The position numbers and the translations under genes are program-made. A stretch of 64,000 nucleotides of DNA from Nonomuraea helvata. Its GTDB lineage: Bacteria; Actinomycetota; Actinomycetes; Streptosporangiales; Streptosporangiaceae. The notes beneath the pieces were generated by a model. That model saw nothing but the letters and a program-made list of their open reading frames with translations. It searched no databases and had not been told where the DNA came from. The DNA lies in contig NZ_BAAAXV010000001.1 of assembly GCF_039535785.1 (NCBI RefSeq), forward strand, positions 1,054,001 through 1,118,000, given 5' to 3'. This document shows, one piece after another, positions 28,622-37,740 of the stretch. How positions within the stretch are numbered: the first letter of the stretch is position 1; every line of letters starts with the position of its first letter.

Positions 28622-29119
28622 GTGAGCAAATCGAAAGGCAAGGGCGGCGGCACTCCCGCCACCATGGCGCTGACCAAGGCGAAGGCCGAGTTCACGCTCC
28701 ACCCCTACGAGCACGACGCCGCCGCGCAGGCCTACGGTGAGGAGGCGGCGGACGCGCTCGGCGTGCCGTACGAGCGGATCTTCAAGACGCTGGTGGCCGA
28801 GGTGGAGAGCGGCCTGGCGGTGGCGGTCGTGCCCGTGGCGGGCAAGCTCGACCTGAAGGCCCTGGCCGGCGCGCTCAACAGCAAGCGGGCCGCCATGGCC
28901 GACGCCGCCAAGGTGGAGCGGGTGACCGGCTACGTCGTGGGCGGCATCAGCCCCCTGGGCCAGCGCAAGCAGCTCCCCACGGTCGTCGACTCCTCGGCGC
29001 TCGACTTCGAGACGATCTACTTCTCGGCCGGGAAGCGCGGCCTGCAGATCGAGACCGCCCCCGACAACCTCATCACCCTCACCAGGGCCGTCACCGCCCC
29101 CATCGGCAAGCGCGGCTGA
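28622..29119 (+). CDS. ybaK: Cys-tRNA(Pro)/Cys-tRNA(Cys) deacylase, YbaK/EbsC family
   Basis: YbaK-type proteins remove cysteine wrongly attached to tRNA-Pro. The 165-residue protein has the family's ALGVPYERIFKTLVAEV with its conserved Lys, KLDLKALAGALNSKRAAMADAA and GYVVGGISPLGQRKQLPTVVDSSA. The GTG at 28622 lies 8 bases after the -10-like TACAAT, so a leaderless mRNA is likely. It does not depend on the AraC gene for expression if the palindromic promoter is real. It converges with the PBP gene. Confidence 0.92.
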   Translation: MSKSKGKGGGTPATMALTKAKAEFTLHPYEHDAAAQAYGEEAADALGVPYERIFKTLVAEVESGLAVAVVPVAGKLDLKALAGALNSKRAAMADAAKVERVTGYVVGGISPLGQRKQLPTVVDSSALDFETIYFSAGKRGLQIETAPDNLITLTRAVTAPIGKRG

Positions 29120-29132
29120 CCCCTCGCCTGTA

Positions 29133-31367
29133 CTACCCGCGCCGCCGGGACCACCCGAGGTCCGAGTCCAGGGGAGACCGGCCGACCAGCCACCTGAACA
29201 GCCGCCGGTGCCGCCGGAAGAACGGGTGGTCGCCGCGCCTGTCACCCCGTCCGTCCATGGCCTCGCGCCGCTTCTCCTCCTCCAGCGCCTTCTCCAGCCC
29301 GGGCGTGTAGCCGCCGCCGAAGCGGGCCATGTCCGGCCCGGTGAAGCCCCTGGGCTCGACGCGCCGCAGCGCGGGTCCCATCGAGTCCACCCAGATCGGC
29401 CCCGGCAGCGACGCGCCCTGCACCGCCCCGTAGTACTGGTTCCCGATCTGCACGTCCTGCAGCGGGTACTTGTACGAGCCCCGGATGTCCCCGACGCTGA
29501 CCGCCGCCGCCAGCGCGGGCGTGTAGCCGGCGAACCAGGCCGACGTGTAGCCGTTGTTGGTCCCCGTCTTCCCGGCGGCCGGCCGGTCGATGCCCTGCCC
29601 GTGCATGGTGCCCTTGGTGAAGACGCCCTCCAGCACGTAGTTGACCGCGTCCGCGACGTCCTCCTCGAGAGCCCGCCGGCACGCGGGCGGCACGTGCGTG
29701 CGCCGCCCGTCCCTGCCGATGATCTCCACGATGGCCAGCGGCCTGCAGTAGATCCCCCTGGCCGCGAACGTCGCGAACGCCGCCGCCACCGTCACCGGGT
29801 CCATCTCGTTGACGCCCAGCGTGAACGTCGGCACCTCCTTCAGCGGCTGGCCGTCCGCCCTGGTGATGCCGAGCGACTTGGCCGTGCGCACCACGTTGCA
29901 GAGCCCGACCTTGCGCTCCAGCATCATGTAGAAGATGTTCACCGACTTCCAGGTGCCGGTCTCGATGCTGTGCGGGCCGCCCGAGCCCTCGCCGCTGGCG
30001 TTGAGTATGCGGGTGTCCGGGTCGTTGACGGGCCGTCCCGAGCAGTCGCGGTAGCCCTGCGCGGGCACGAGCGAGCCCGGCGTCACGAAGCCGTCGTTGA
30101 AGCGCCACCCCTGCTTGAGCGCCGTGGCCAGCGTGAACACCTTGAACGTCGACCCGGCCTGGAAGCCCTGGCCGCCCCCGTGCGCCACGTCCGCGGCCAG
30201 GTTGAAGGTGGTCTTGGGGCCGTTCTTCCGGTTGCCCGGGTTGCGGCCGAACCGCTTGCTGGCCGCGATCGCCGTGATCCGCCCGGTCCGCGGCTCCACC
30301 ATGGCCTCGGCGGCCACCTCCGTGTCCTCGGGCGAGACGTAGCGGCGGATGGCCTGCTCGGCGGCGCGCTGCGCGATCGGGTCGAGGCTGGTCCTGATCA
30401 CCAGGCCGCCCCTGGCCATCCTGGAACGGCGCTCGGCCGCCGTGTTGCCGAAGACGGGGTTCGACAGGAGCTCGCGCTGCACGTACAGGCAGTAGAACGG
30501 GTAGTCGCTCTGCTCGCAGCCGCCGGGCTCGGGCTTGAGCTTGATGTCGAGCGGCGCGGCCTTGGCGCTCGCCGCGTCCTGCTGGCTGATCAGCTTCAGC
30601 CCGGCCATGCGGTCGAGGACGAGGTCCCGCCGCATCTTCAGGCGTGCCCGGTGCGCCGGGCCGAGCGAGGGATCGGTCGAGAACGGCATGCGTACGGCGC
30701 CCGCCAGCGTGGCCGCCTGGGCCAGCGTCAGCCGGGAGGCCGAGGTGGAGAAGAAGCGCCTGGCCGCCGCCTCGACGCCGTGCGCTCCCGCGCCGAAGTA
30801 GGCGATGTTGAGGTAGCGCTCCAGGATCTCGTCCTTGCGGTACTTCTTCTCCAGGGCCAGCGCGAGCCGCAGCTCAGTGATCTTGCGGGCCAGGTTCGGG
30901 GCGCGGGCCCTGTCACGCTCGGCCTCGGTACGTGCGCTCTCGACCAGGATGTTCTTGACGAGCTGCTGCGTCAGGGACGAGCCGCCCTGCCTGATGCCAC
31001 CGGCCTGCGTGTTGGTGAGCAGCGCCCGGAGCGTGCCCCTGACGTCGAGGCCGCCGTGCTCGTAGAAGCGGGCGTCCTCGATGGCCACGATCGCCTGGCG
31101 CATCACCGGCGCGACGGCGCCGAGCCGGACGGCTGTCCTGTTGGCCTCGTAGAACTGGGCGAACGGCCGGCCGTCCTTGTCCAGCAGCCTGGTCACCTGC
31201 GCGAGAGGCTCCTCGCGCGGCGCGGGCGGCAGGTCGACGAAGGTGTTCGCGACGGTCTTGGCGGCCATGCCGCCCCCGCTCACCACGGGCGCGGCCAGTG
31301 CCGCGGTCAGCACTCCGCCGAGCGCCCCCGCCAGTGCGAGTGCGCCGACGGATCTGAGTACGGTCAC
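29133..31367 (-). CDS. Class A penicillin-binding protein (transglycosylase/transpeptidase)
   Basis: This 744-residue bifunctional PBP has an N-terminal membrane helix (about residues 5-28), a GT51 glycosyltransferase domain (catalytic Glu in AIEDARFYEHGG, then GGSSLTQQLVKN and the ALEKKYRKDEILERYLN block), and a transpeptidase domain with SxxK in AGSTFKVFTL, SxN in KSVNIFYMM and KTG in AGKTGTNNGYTS. No PASTA repeat is present; the C-terminal 70 residues are basic. It polymerises and crosslinks peptidoglycan at the outer membrane face. MurA lies 74 bp upstream on the same strand. Confidence 0.95.
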   Translation of the reverse strand: MTVLRSVGALALAGALGGVLTAALAAPVVSGGGMAAKTVANTFVDLPPAPREEPLAQVTRLLDKDGRPFAQFYEANRTAVRLGAVAPVMRQAIVAIEDARFYEHGGLDVRGTLRALLTNTQAGGIRQGGSSLTQQLVKNILVESARTEAERDRARAPNLARKITELRLALALEKKYRKDEILERYLNIAYFGAGAHGVEAAARRFFSTSASRLTLAQAATLAGAVRMPFSTDPSLGPAHRARLKMRRDLVLDRMAGLKLISQQDAASAKAAPLDIKLKPEPGGCEQSDYPFYCLYVQRELLSNPVFGNTAAERRSRMARGGLVIRTSLDPIAQRAAEQAIRRYVSPEDTEVAAEAMVEPRTGRITAIAASKRFGRNPGNRKNGPKTTFNLAADVAHGGGQGFQAGSTFKVFTLATALKQGWRFNDGFVTPGSLVPAQGYRDCSGRPVNDPDTRILNASGEGSGGPHSIETGTWKSVNIFYMMLERKVGLCNVVRTAKSLGITRADGQPLKEVPTFTLGVNEMDPVTVAAAFATFAARGIYCRPLAIVEIIGRDGRRTHVPPACRRALEEDVADAVNYVLEGVFTKGTMHGQGIDRPAAGKTGTNNGYTSAWFAGYTPALAAAVSVGDIRGSYKYPLQDVQIGNQYYGAVQGASLPGPIWVDSMGPALRRVEPRGFTGPDMARFGGGYTPGLEKALEEEKRREAMDGRGDRRGDHPFFRRHRRLFRWLVGRSPLDSDLGWSRRRG

Positions 31368-31441
31368 GTACCTTGGTGTGCGACGTCCGCATCCGCGCCA
31401 AACAACCGCTTGTCAGCTGTTTACCGATGCCTGCGGGACCC

Positions 31442-32752
31442 TTACCGCTGGCGGCGGATGTGCAGGCCGAGCGAGGCGAACTGTTCGAACGGCCGGTGGT
31501 AACCGCGTTCGATGTGGTGGACGCCGCGCAGCGTGGACGGGCCGTCGGCCACCGCTGCCGCAAGCACGGCCGAGAACCCGGCCCTGATGTCGGGTAGCGT
31601 CACGTCCGCGCCCTTGAGCTTGGACACGCCGCGCACGACGGCCGAGTGCCTGGCGTTGGTGTCGTGGTAGCGGCAGGCCGGGCCGCCCAGGCACTGGTCG
31701 AACACCTCGATCTCGCAGCCCATCTTCTGCAGCGCAGGGACGTACACCAGGCGGTTCTCGAAGACCGTCTCGTGCAGCACCGACATGCCCTGGCTCTGCG
31801 TGAACAGCACCATGAGCGGCGTCTGCCAGTCCGTCATGAACCCGGGGTGGGTGTCGGTCTGCACGGCCGCCGAGCGCAGGCCCTCCGGCGGGGCGGTGGC
31901 GCACAGGTACTCGTCGTTGATGTCGAACTGGGCGCCCATCCTGGCCAGCGTGGTGATCGCGGTGACCAGGCGGTCCTGCGGGCAGCCGTGCACCCGCACC
32001 TCTCCCCCGGTGATCAGGCCCGCCGCCAGGTACGAGAACGCCTCGATGCGGTCGCCGTTCAGCCAGGTGGAGGCGCCGCGCAGCCGTTCGACGCCCTCGA
32101 TGACGATCCTGCGGTCGGGCGAGAGCTCGATCCTGGCCCCCATCCGCTGCAGGAACAGCGCCAGCTCGACCACCTCGGGCTCCATCGCGGCGTTCTTCAG
32201 CACCGTCTTGCCCTCGGCCAGCACGGCCGACATCAGGATCGTCTCGGTGGCGCCCACACTCGGGTACGGCAGCTCGATCCTGGTGCCCACGAGACGGTTG
32301 GCCTTGGCGAAGATGCCGGTGTCGCCCACCTCCACCTCGGCCCCCATCGCGCGCAGGGCCTCCACGTGGAAGTTCACCGGCCGCCGCCCGATCGGGTCGC
32401 CGCCGACCAGCGGGACGAACGCCTCCCCCGCCAGGTGCAGCAGCGGGCCGAGCATGAGGATGGGGATGCGGTTCAGCCCGGTGAAGGCGTCCGGCACCCT
32501 CGGCTCGATCTCCCGGCCCCGCTCGATCCTGATCTCCGTACGGGAGATCTCGACGTTGATGCCGAGCGCCCGCAGCATGGCGGCCGTGATCTCCACCTCG
32601 CCCACCTCCGGGGCGTTGTGGATACTGCTCTCCCCGCCGCCCAGCATGGCGGCGACCATGTGCTTGGAGACTCCGTTCTTGGAGCCGCGTACTTCTACGT
32701 CCCCCCGGAGCGGGCCGGAGGGTTCTATCAACCAGACCTCTTCTTGCATCAC
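31442..32752 (-). CDS. murA: UDP-GlcNAc 1-carboxyvinyltransferase with Asp at the fosfomycin site
   Basis: MurA transfers enolpyruvate from PEP to UDP-GlcNAc, the first committed step of peptidoglycan synthesis. The 436-residue EPT-fold protein has SKN near residue 25, the catalytic-base Asp in HPGFMTDWQTPL, and a C-terminal HIERGYHRP with the PEP-binding Arg. The active-site loop reads VGGDPIGRRP, so Asp119 replaces the catalytic Cys that fosfomycin alkylates. Mycobacterial MurA also has Asp here. It may be the housekeeping enzyme or a paralogue; the PBP gene follows on the same strand. Confidence 0.92.
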   Translation of the reverse strand: MMQEEVWLIEPSGPLRGDVEVRGSKNGVSKHMVAAMLGGGESSIHNAPEVGEVEITAAMLRALGINVEISRTEIRIERGREIEPRVPDAFTGLNRIPILMLGPLLHLAGEAFVPLVGGDPIGRRPVNFHVEALRAMGAEVEVGDTGIFAKANRLVGTRIELPYPSVGATETILMSAVLAEGKTVLKNAAMEPEVVELALFLQRMGARIELSPDRRIVIEGVERLRGASTWLNGDRIEAFSYLAAGLITGGEVRVHGCPQDRLVTAITTLARMGAQFDINDEYLCATAPPEGLRSAAVQTDTHPGFMTDWQTPLMVLFTQSQGMSVLHETVFENRLVYVPALQKMGCEIEVFDQCLGGPACRYHDTNARHSAVVRGVSKLKGADVTLPDIRAGFSAVLAAAVADGPSTLRGVHHIERGYHRPFEQFASLGLHIRRQR

Positions 32753-32815
32753 GAAGCGAGCCTAGCCGGGGGATACCATCGAGCTGATTCGGACACACAT
32801 GTGAGGGGGAGTGGC

Positions 32816-33337
32816 GTGACGAGGGAAGTGCGCGCTTTTGCGGTAACTGTCCTCACACTCGCCACTCTCGGAGCCGCTGCCGGCCTGCTCTGGTCGGGGC
32901 TCACGCCACGGGCTCCGTACGAGGTCACGCAGCACGGGACGGTGCTGGCCGACCCCTCCACGCAGGCGCTGATCGCGGCCGACGGCTGGTTCGCGGTGAT
33001 CACCGGCGGGCTCGGGCTGCTGTGCGGCGGGGTCGGGTGGTTCATCGGGCGGCGATGGATGCTGGCGGTGCTCCTCGGGCTCTGCGCGGGCGGAGTGCTG
33101 GGCGCGATGCTGACACTGTGGGTCGGGTCCACGTTCACCATCGGCGCGGTCGTGATCGAGGCCGCCGCCCAGCCCGGCGCCAAGGTCGTCCCCGGCGCGC
33201 TGCGGCTGACCGCCTCGGGGGTGCTGGTCTCCTGGCCGCTGCTCGCGGTGGGGCTGTTCGCGCTGATGGAGGGCATGCACGGCTACCGCGAGTCGCCCCT
33301 GCGCCACCCGTACGCCGACCCGCCCGACCCCCTCTGA
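32816..33337 (+). CDS. Membrane protein, possibly DUF2567-like
   Basis: This 173-residue protein has four predicted membrane helices (about residues 7-26, 55-75, 80-102 and 138-156) and a polar loop between the first two (APYEVTQHGTVLADPSTQALIAADGWFAVI). The pattern is similar to actinobacterial DUF2567 proteins, but I am not certain of the family. GAGGGGGAG upstream supports the GTG at 32816. It is divergent from murA with 63 bp between them. Function unknown. Confidence 0.65.
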   Translation: MTREVRAFAVTVLTLATLGAAAGLLWSGLTPRAPYEVTQHGTVLADPSTQALIAADGWFAVITGGLGLLCGGVGWFIGRRWMLAVLLGLCAGGVLGAMLTLWVGSTFTIGAVVIEAAAQPGAKVVPGALRLTASGVLVSWPLLAVGLFALMEGMHGYRESPLRHPYADPPDPL

Positions 33338-33363
33338 CCGCTCCTCCTCCACACCGGCGGGAG

Positions 33364-34734
33364 CTACAGCGGCGGGCGGCGGAGACCATAGCCGGTGGCC
33401 TGCTCGAACGCGCGGGCCACCCGCAGGACCCTCGCGTCCTCGAACGGCCTGCCCACGATCTGCACCCCCACCGGCAGCCCGTCGGGCGTGAACCCGGCGG
33501 GCACCGACGCGGCCGGGGCGTGCAGCACGCTGATCCAGTAGGCCGAGCGCATCCAGGCGAGGTAGTCGGGCAGCTTCTCGCCGTTGATCTCGTCGACGTA
33601 GGGGTGCTCGACCGGGAACGGCGGCACCTGGCTGACGGGCGCGATCAGCACGTCGTACGTGTCGAAGAATGCGGCCATCCGCTGGTAGAGGCGGCTGCGC
33701 GCCTGCTCGGCCCTGGCCAGGTCGGCGCCGGTGACCTTGCGGCCCTGCTCGACGTTCCACGCGGTGTTGGGGCCGAGCCCGGTCAGGTCGCCGAAGGAGA
33801 GCGCGTAGTGCCACGCCCGGTACGTCCTGAACGCGTCCTCGGCCTCCGTCAGGTCCAGCTCGACCTCGTCGACGCGGGCCCCCAGCCGCTCGAACACCGC
33901 CGGCGCCGTCGCCGTGACCTCCGCCGTCCTCGAGTCCACCGGCAGCCCGCCCAGGTCGGGGCTCCACGCCACGCGCAGCCCCGCAACGCCCTCCTCGGGC
34001 TCCGGGGCGAAGATTTCCTTGATCGAGTACGGGGAGCGCCGGTCGAACCCGGCGATGGCCCCGAACATCAGCGTGACGTCCTCGACCGTCCGCGCCATCG
34101 GCCCCCGGACGGACAGGGTGTACCAGGCGGCGGTGTCGGACGGGTCGGGGACACGCCCGGGAGTGGGGCGCAGGCCGACCACGTTGCAGAACGACGCCGG
34201 GTTGCGCAGGGAGCCGCCCATGTCCGACCCGTCGGCCAGCGGAACCATACCCGTGGCCAGGGCCACCGCGGCGCCCCCGCTGCTGCCGCCGGCCGACTTG
34301 GTCAGGTCGTAGGGGTTCCTGGTGGCGCCGAACACCTCGTTGACGGTGTGGGAGCCGGTGCCGAACTCCGGGGTGTTGGTCTTGCCCACGGTGATGGCCC
34401 CGGCGGCGCGGAGCCGCCGGACGATCACGTCGTCCTGGGCGGGGACGTTGCCGGCGAAGAGCGGCGAGCCGTAGGTGGTGCGGATGCCGGCCGTGTCGAC
34501 GAGGTCCTTGTGCGCGACGGGCAGGCCGTGCAGCGGCCCGGCCGGTTCGCGGGCGTCGGCCGCCTCGGCCGCGGCGAGCGCCTGCTCGGCGACCAGGGTC
34601 ACGATGGCGTTGACGTGCGGGTTGACCTGCTCGATCCGGTCGAGGTGGGCGCGGACGACCTCCACGGCGCTCACCTGCCTGGTCCTGATCAGGTGTGCCA
34701 GCTCGGTCGCGCTCAGGTAGTGCAGTTCGCTCAC
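33364..34734 (-). CDS. Amidase of the amidase-signature family
   Basis: The 456-residue enzyme has the Ser-cisSer-Lys triad: Lys in PVAHKDLVDT, cis-Ser in TKSAGGSSGGAAVALATG and the nucleophile in GSDMGGSLRNPASFC. It resembles GatA but is probably a stand-alone amidase because no gatB or gatC lies nearby. It hydrolyses an amide substrate that cannot be told from sequence. The GTG at 34734 starts MSELHYLSATELA, the usual N-terminus. Confidence 0.9.
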   Translation of the reverse strand: MSELHYLSATELAHLIRTRQVSAVEVVRAHLDRIEQVNPHVNAIVTLVAEQALAAAEAADAREPAGPLHGLPVAHKDLVDTAGIRTTYGSPLFAGNVPAQDDVIVRRLRAAGAITVGKTNTPEFGTGSHTVNEVFGATRNPYDLTKSAGGSSGGAAVALATGMVPLADGSDMGGSLRNPASFCNVVGLRPTPGRVPDPSDTAAWYTLSVRGPMARTVEDVTLMFGAIAGFDRRSPYSIKEIFAPEPEEGVAGLRVAWSPDLGGLPVDSRTAEVTATAPAVFERLGARVDEVELDLTEAEDAFRTYRAWHYALSFGDLTGLGPNTAWNVEQGRKVTGADLARAEQARSRLYQRMAAFFDTYDVLIAPVSQVPPFPVEHPYVDEINGEKLPDYLAWMRSAYWISVLHAPAASVPAGFTPDGLPVGVQIVGRPFEDARVLRVARAFEQATGYGLRRPPL

Positions 34735-34819
34735 TCTTGTGATCCTGCCCCACGAGCCGCGGGGCGGCGACGGCGAGGGTTGCCCACGCCGCTGACACCC
34801 ACTCGTCGGATCACCACCC

Positions 34820-35626
34820 TCAGACGCTCACCTCGGTGGCGCGCTCCGGAGCCGCCGCGCGTTCCCCCCGCCGGCTGGACAGGATGAGCAGCCCGGTGAC
34901 GGTGAGCGTGCAGGCCGTGATGACGAGCTGCACGCCGTACTGGATGTCGTTGGTCTGAAGTGTCATGTTGCCGATGTGGAGGCCGAGGTGCACACCGACC
35001 GCCATCCAGACCGCTCCGGTGCGCGCCCGCGCCGCCGCGCAGGCGAAGCCGAGAGCGGCCGCCTGCACGGTGTAGAGCAGGCGTTCTGCGACCGTGTCAG
35101 CCGCGCTCTGCGAGATGATGTGCATCGCCCCGAAGACCACAGCCGTCACGATCATCACAGTTCTCGGGGAGAGCCGGCCCGACAGCGTGTCGAACAGGTG
35201 CCCTCGCCACAGCAGCTCCTCCGGGAACGCCTGGCCGAGCAGGGCGATGGCGATCGCTATCGGCAGGTAGAGCGTCTGGGGGGTGAACAGGTCGTACGGC
35301 ATCCAGGTGGCGACGCCGAACGCCACCGACAGCGCACTGGCGACCGCGACCGCGGCGGCACCCGCCAGAGCGCCTGCCAGCAGGTGCGGCACCGCCCGCC
35401 AGGATCGCGTGAGCCCCACGCCCCGCCATGGCTGGCGGCCGAGGTATCGGCGGATCAGGTAGACGATGCCGAGCGAGGCCAGCGTGATCCCGACCACGCC
35501 CACCGGCTGGTAGAGGATGTTGTCGCGGTCCAGGAGCAGCATCGCGGGAGCAGAGCCGATGACCACCTGCGCCAACATGGCGACGACGGCGATCAGCACG
35601 GCCCAGACAGGATGGGTGGCTTTCAT
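34820..35626 (-). CDS. CPBP-family intramembrane metalloprotease
   Basis: This 268-residue protein has about eight membrane helices. The CPBP (Abi/CAAX-protease-like) metal motifs are seen: EExxxR-like PEELLWRGHLF, His in FGAMHIISQ and HxxxH/N-like GVHLGLHIGN. The family includes Rce1-like proteases and bacteriocin-immunity proteins. It is divergent from a NarL-type two-component system, with a 16-bp inverted repeat between them, so it may be a target of that system. Confidence 0.87.
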   Translation of the reverse strand: MKATHPVWAVLIAVVAMLAQVVIGSAPAMLLLDRDNILYQPVGVVGITLASLGIVYLIRRYLGRQPWRGVGLTRSWRAVPHLLAGALAGAAAVAVASALSVAFGVATWMPYDLFTPQTLYLPIAIAIALLGQAFPEELLWRGHLFDTLSGRLSPRTVMIVTAVVFGAMHIISQSAADTVAERLLYTVQAAALGFACAAARARTGAVWMAVGVHLGLHIGNMTLQTNDIQYGVQLVITACTLTVTGLLILSSRRGERAAAPERATEVSV

Positions 35627-35684
35627 GGACAGCCACGTTAGGAAGCCCGCCGTCGTGCCGCATCGGCCTGCGGACGGAACTTGT

Positions 35685-35700
35685 CATGACCTTCGTCATG
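35685..35700. promoter_or_regulatory. Inverted repeat CATGAC-4-GTCATG between the CPBP gene and the kinase
   Basis: CATGAC (35685-35690) and GTCATG (35695-35700) form a perfect inverted repeat in the 124-bp divergent promoter region. The left part is itself within the palindrome GTCATGAC (35683-35690). NarL/DesR-type regulators often bind such repeats and regulate their own operon, so this is a candidate response-regulator site. Confidence 0.55.
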
Positions 35701-35750
35701 GGTACTCAGGGAGGATCACAACGCGCGCTCGGGAAATTAAGGTCGGAGCC

Positions 35751-36914
35751 ATGCTGCGTCGTCTGGCCTGGCTGCGTGACCCCGACCGGCCCATGCTGTT
35801 CAACGTCGTCTTCTGGGTGGTGTTCGCCGCCACCGGGGTGATCACGTACGCGAACGACTCCTGGACGCCGCCCGGGGCCACGGCGTTCGCCGTCAACCTG
35901 GCGCTGGTGGCCGCGCTGTGGCTGCTGCTGCCCTGGCGGCGCCCCGGCGGACGGCTGGGCGGATGGCGGGGGTCCCTGCCGATCGTGTTCCTGCTGGCGA
36001 CGTTCGCGCTGGGATTCACGGGATCGGCCGAGGTCCACCAGTTGCTGACGCTCCTGGCCGTCGCCAACGTGGCGTTCGTCCACAGCGTGCGGACCGCCGC
36101 CGTTGTCATCGGCTGCGTGGCGAGCGCGATGTTCGTCTGGGTCCTGGTGGTGTTCCACCGCAATGTGCTCAACGCCACCGCGCAGAGCGTCCCCATCATC
36201 GTTTTCTCCTCGTTCGTGCTGGGCATGGCGTCGGCGGTGCTGGAGGCGCGGCGCAGGCGGGCGGAGGCGCAGCGGCTGCTGGCCCGGGTCAGGGAACTGA
36301 CGGTCGCCCAGGAGCGGGCGCGGATGGGCGCGGAGATGCACGACTCCATCGGCCACCATCTGACGGTGATCAAGTTGAGCCTCGAGAACGCCGAACGCTT
36401 CCGCACGCGCCGGCCCGAGGCCGCCTGGGGCGAGGTGCGCCAGGCGAAGGAGCTGGCCGTGGCGGCGCTGGCCGACGCCCGCCGCTGGGTCCGCGCGCTG
36501 CGCCCGCTGGCCCTCGAAGGGCGCGTCGGCGGCGCGGCGCTCGGACAGCTCGCGGCGTCGTTCGACGGCACGGGGCTCGCGGTGTCCTTCGAGGTGGTGG
36601 GCGACGAGCCGCCCCTGGAGCCCGACGTGGAGCTGGTGCTCTACCGCGTGCTGCAGGAGGGGCTGACCAACGCCGTACGGCACGCGGACGCCCGCCAGGT
36701 GACCGGCACGCTCGCCTTCGACGGCGAGCGCGTCGTCCTGGTGGTCGCCGACGACGGCAGGGGCCGCGCCCACGGCGCGCGCCGCGGGTTCGGCCTGCCC
36801 TCGCTCGCGGAGCGCGCCCACGCCGTGGGCGGCACCCTGACCGCGGGCGACCGGCCCGGCGGCGGATTCGAGGTACGGGCCGAACTCCCCGTCCGGGCGA
36901 AGGTGGCGCCATGA
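35751..36914 (+). CDS. Sensor histidine kinase, NarL-system type (HisKA_3)
   Basis: This 387-residue kinase has four to six N-terminal membrane helices (about residues 15-165) with little extracellular sequence, a HisKA_3 dimerisation domain with the phosphorylated His197 in EMHDSIGHH, and an ATPase domain (ELVLYRVLQEGLTNAVRHADA, VVADDGRGRAHG, GFGLPSLAERA). It resembles DesK-type sensors that detect membrane state or a hydrophobic signal. The ATG at 35751 starts the first conserved segment and has GGTCGGAG upstream. The response regulator gene overlaps its stop. Confidence 0.92.
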   Translation: MLRRLAWLRDPDRPMLFNVVFWVVFAATGVITYANDSWTPPGATAFAVNLALVAALWLLLPWRRPGGRLGGWRGSLPIVFLLATFALGFTGSAEVHQLLTLLAVANVAFVHSVRTAAVVIGCVASAMFVWVLVVFHRNVLNATAQSVPIIVFSSFVLGMASAVLEARRRRAEAQRLLARVRELTVAQERARMGAEMHDSIGHHLTVIKLSLENAERFRTRRPEAAWGEVRQAKELAVAALADARRWVRALRPLALEGRVGGAALGQLAASFDGTGLAVSFEVVGDEPPLEPDVELVLYRVLQEGLTNAVRHADARQVTGTLAFDGERVVLVVADDGRGRAHGARRGFGLPSLAERAHAVGGTLTAGDRPGGGFEVRAELPVRAKVAP

Positions 36915-37585
36915 AAGATCCCGGCGAAAGCGGCGACGTGAGCACGATCAAGGTGCTCCTGGTCGACGATCAGGAGCTGCTGCGGCAGGGGCTGCGCAAG
37001 ATGCTGGAGATCGAGGACGGCATCGAGGTGGTGGGCGAGGCCGCCGACGGCGCGGAGGCGCTGCTGGTGGCCGCCGAGTGCCACCCGGACGTGGCGCTGG
37101 TGGATGCCAGGATGCCGAGGATGAACGGCGTCGAGCTCATCTCCCGCCTGTCCGCCCGGCATCCCGGCGTGGCCGCGATCGTGCTCAGCACCTTCGACGA
37201 GGACGACTACATCTTCGGCGCGCTGCGCGGCGGCGCCGTCGGCTACCTCCTCAAGGACTGCACGCCGGAGGAGCTGGTCGACGCCGTCCGCCGGGCCGGT
37301 CGCGGGGAGACGGTGCTGGCGTCGCCCGTGGCCGCCCGCCTCGTCGCCGAGCTCCGCCGGACGCCGGCCGAGCCGAGCGTGCCGCGGGACGCGGAGCGGC
37401 TGTCGGCCCGCGAGGCGCAGGTGGCCAGGCTCATCGCCACGGGGGCCTCCAACCGGGAGATCGCGGCCCGGCTGCTCATCACCGAGGGCACGGTGAAGAA
37501 CCACGTCTCCAGCCTGCTCCGCAAGTACGGCCTCCGCGACCGCACCCGCCTCGCCCTCCACCTCAAACACACCCCTGAGCCGTGA
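36911..37585 (+). CDS. NarL/FixJ-family response regulator
   Basis: The 224-residue regulator has a receiver domain with acidic pocket VDD (19-20), phospho-acceptor Asp65 (VALVDARMPRMNG) and LKD, then a LuxR-type helix-turn-helix (LSAREAQVARLIATGASNREIAARLLITEGTVKNHVSSLLRKYGL). Its ATG overlaps the kinase stop (ATGA), showing co-translation. Probable targets are its own promoter and the divergent CPBP protease gene. Confidence 0.94.
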   Translation: MKDPGESGDVSTIKVLLVDDQELLRQGLRKMLEIEDGIEVVGEAADGAEALLVAAECHPDVALVDARMPRMNGVELISRLSARHPGVAAIVLSTFDEDDYIFGALRGGAVGYLLKDCTPEELVDAVRRAGRGETVLASPVAARLVAELRRTPAEPSVPRDAERLSAREAQVARLIATGASNREIAARLLITEGTVKNHVSSLLRKYGLRDRTRLALHLKHTPEP

Positions 37586-37614
37586 CGACCGCTGTCCCCG
37601 CGACCGCTCCGGCG

Positions 37615-37740
37615 GCCCGGCACGTGAGTCTGCTCTGCGGGCGTCACGGCGGACCGGCCCTCGCCGAATACGCCGGATGCCCCTGCCACGGATCACGCTT
37701 CGCCACCGACGGGCTGTCCTGCACGGTCCAGCCACCCGGG
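37615..37740 (+). pseudogene. Possible remnant of a Rieske [2Fe-2S] gene
   Basis: One frame reads LLCGRHGGPALAEYAG then CPCHGSRFATDGLSCTVQPPG. The CPCHGSRF...DG block is the second iron-sulfur motif of Rieske domains, and CGRHGGPALAE resembles the first (C-x-H-x-G-G-P-L-A-E). The 10-30 residues that normally separate the two motifs are missing, and no further Rieske sequence follows. It may instead be a chance frame; two matching motifs in order argue against that. Confidence 0.4.
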
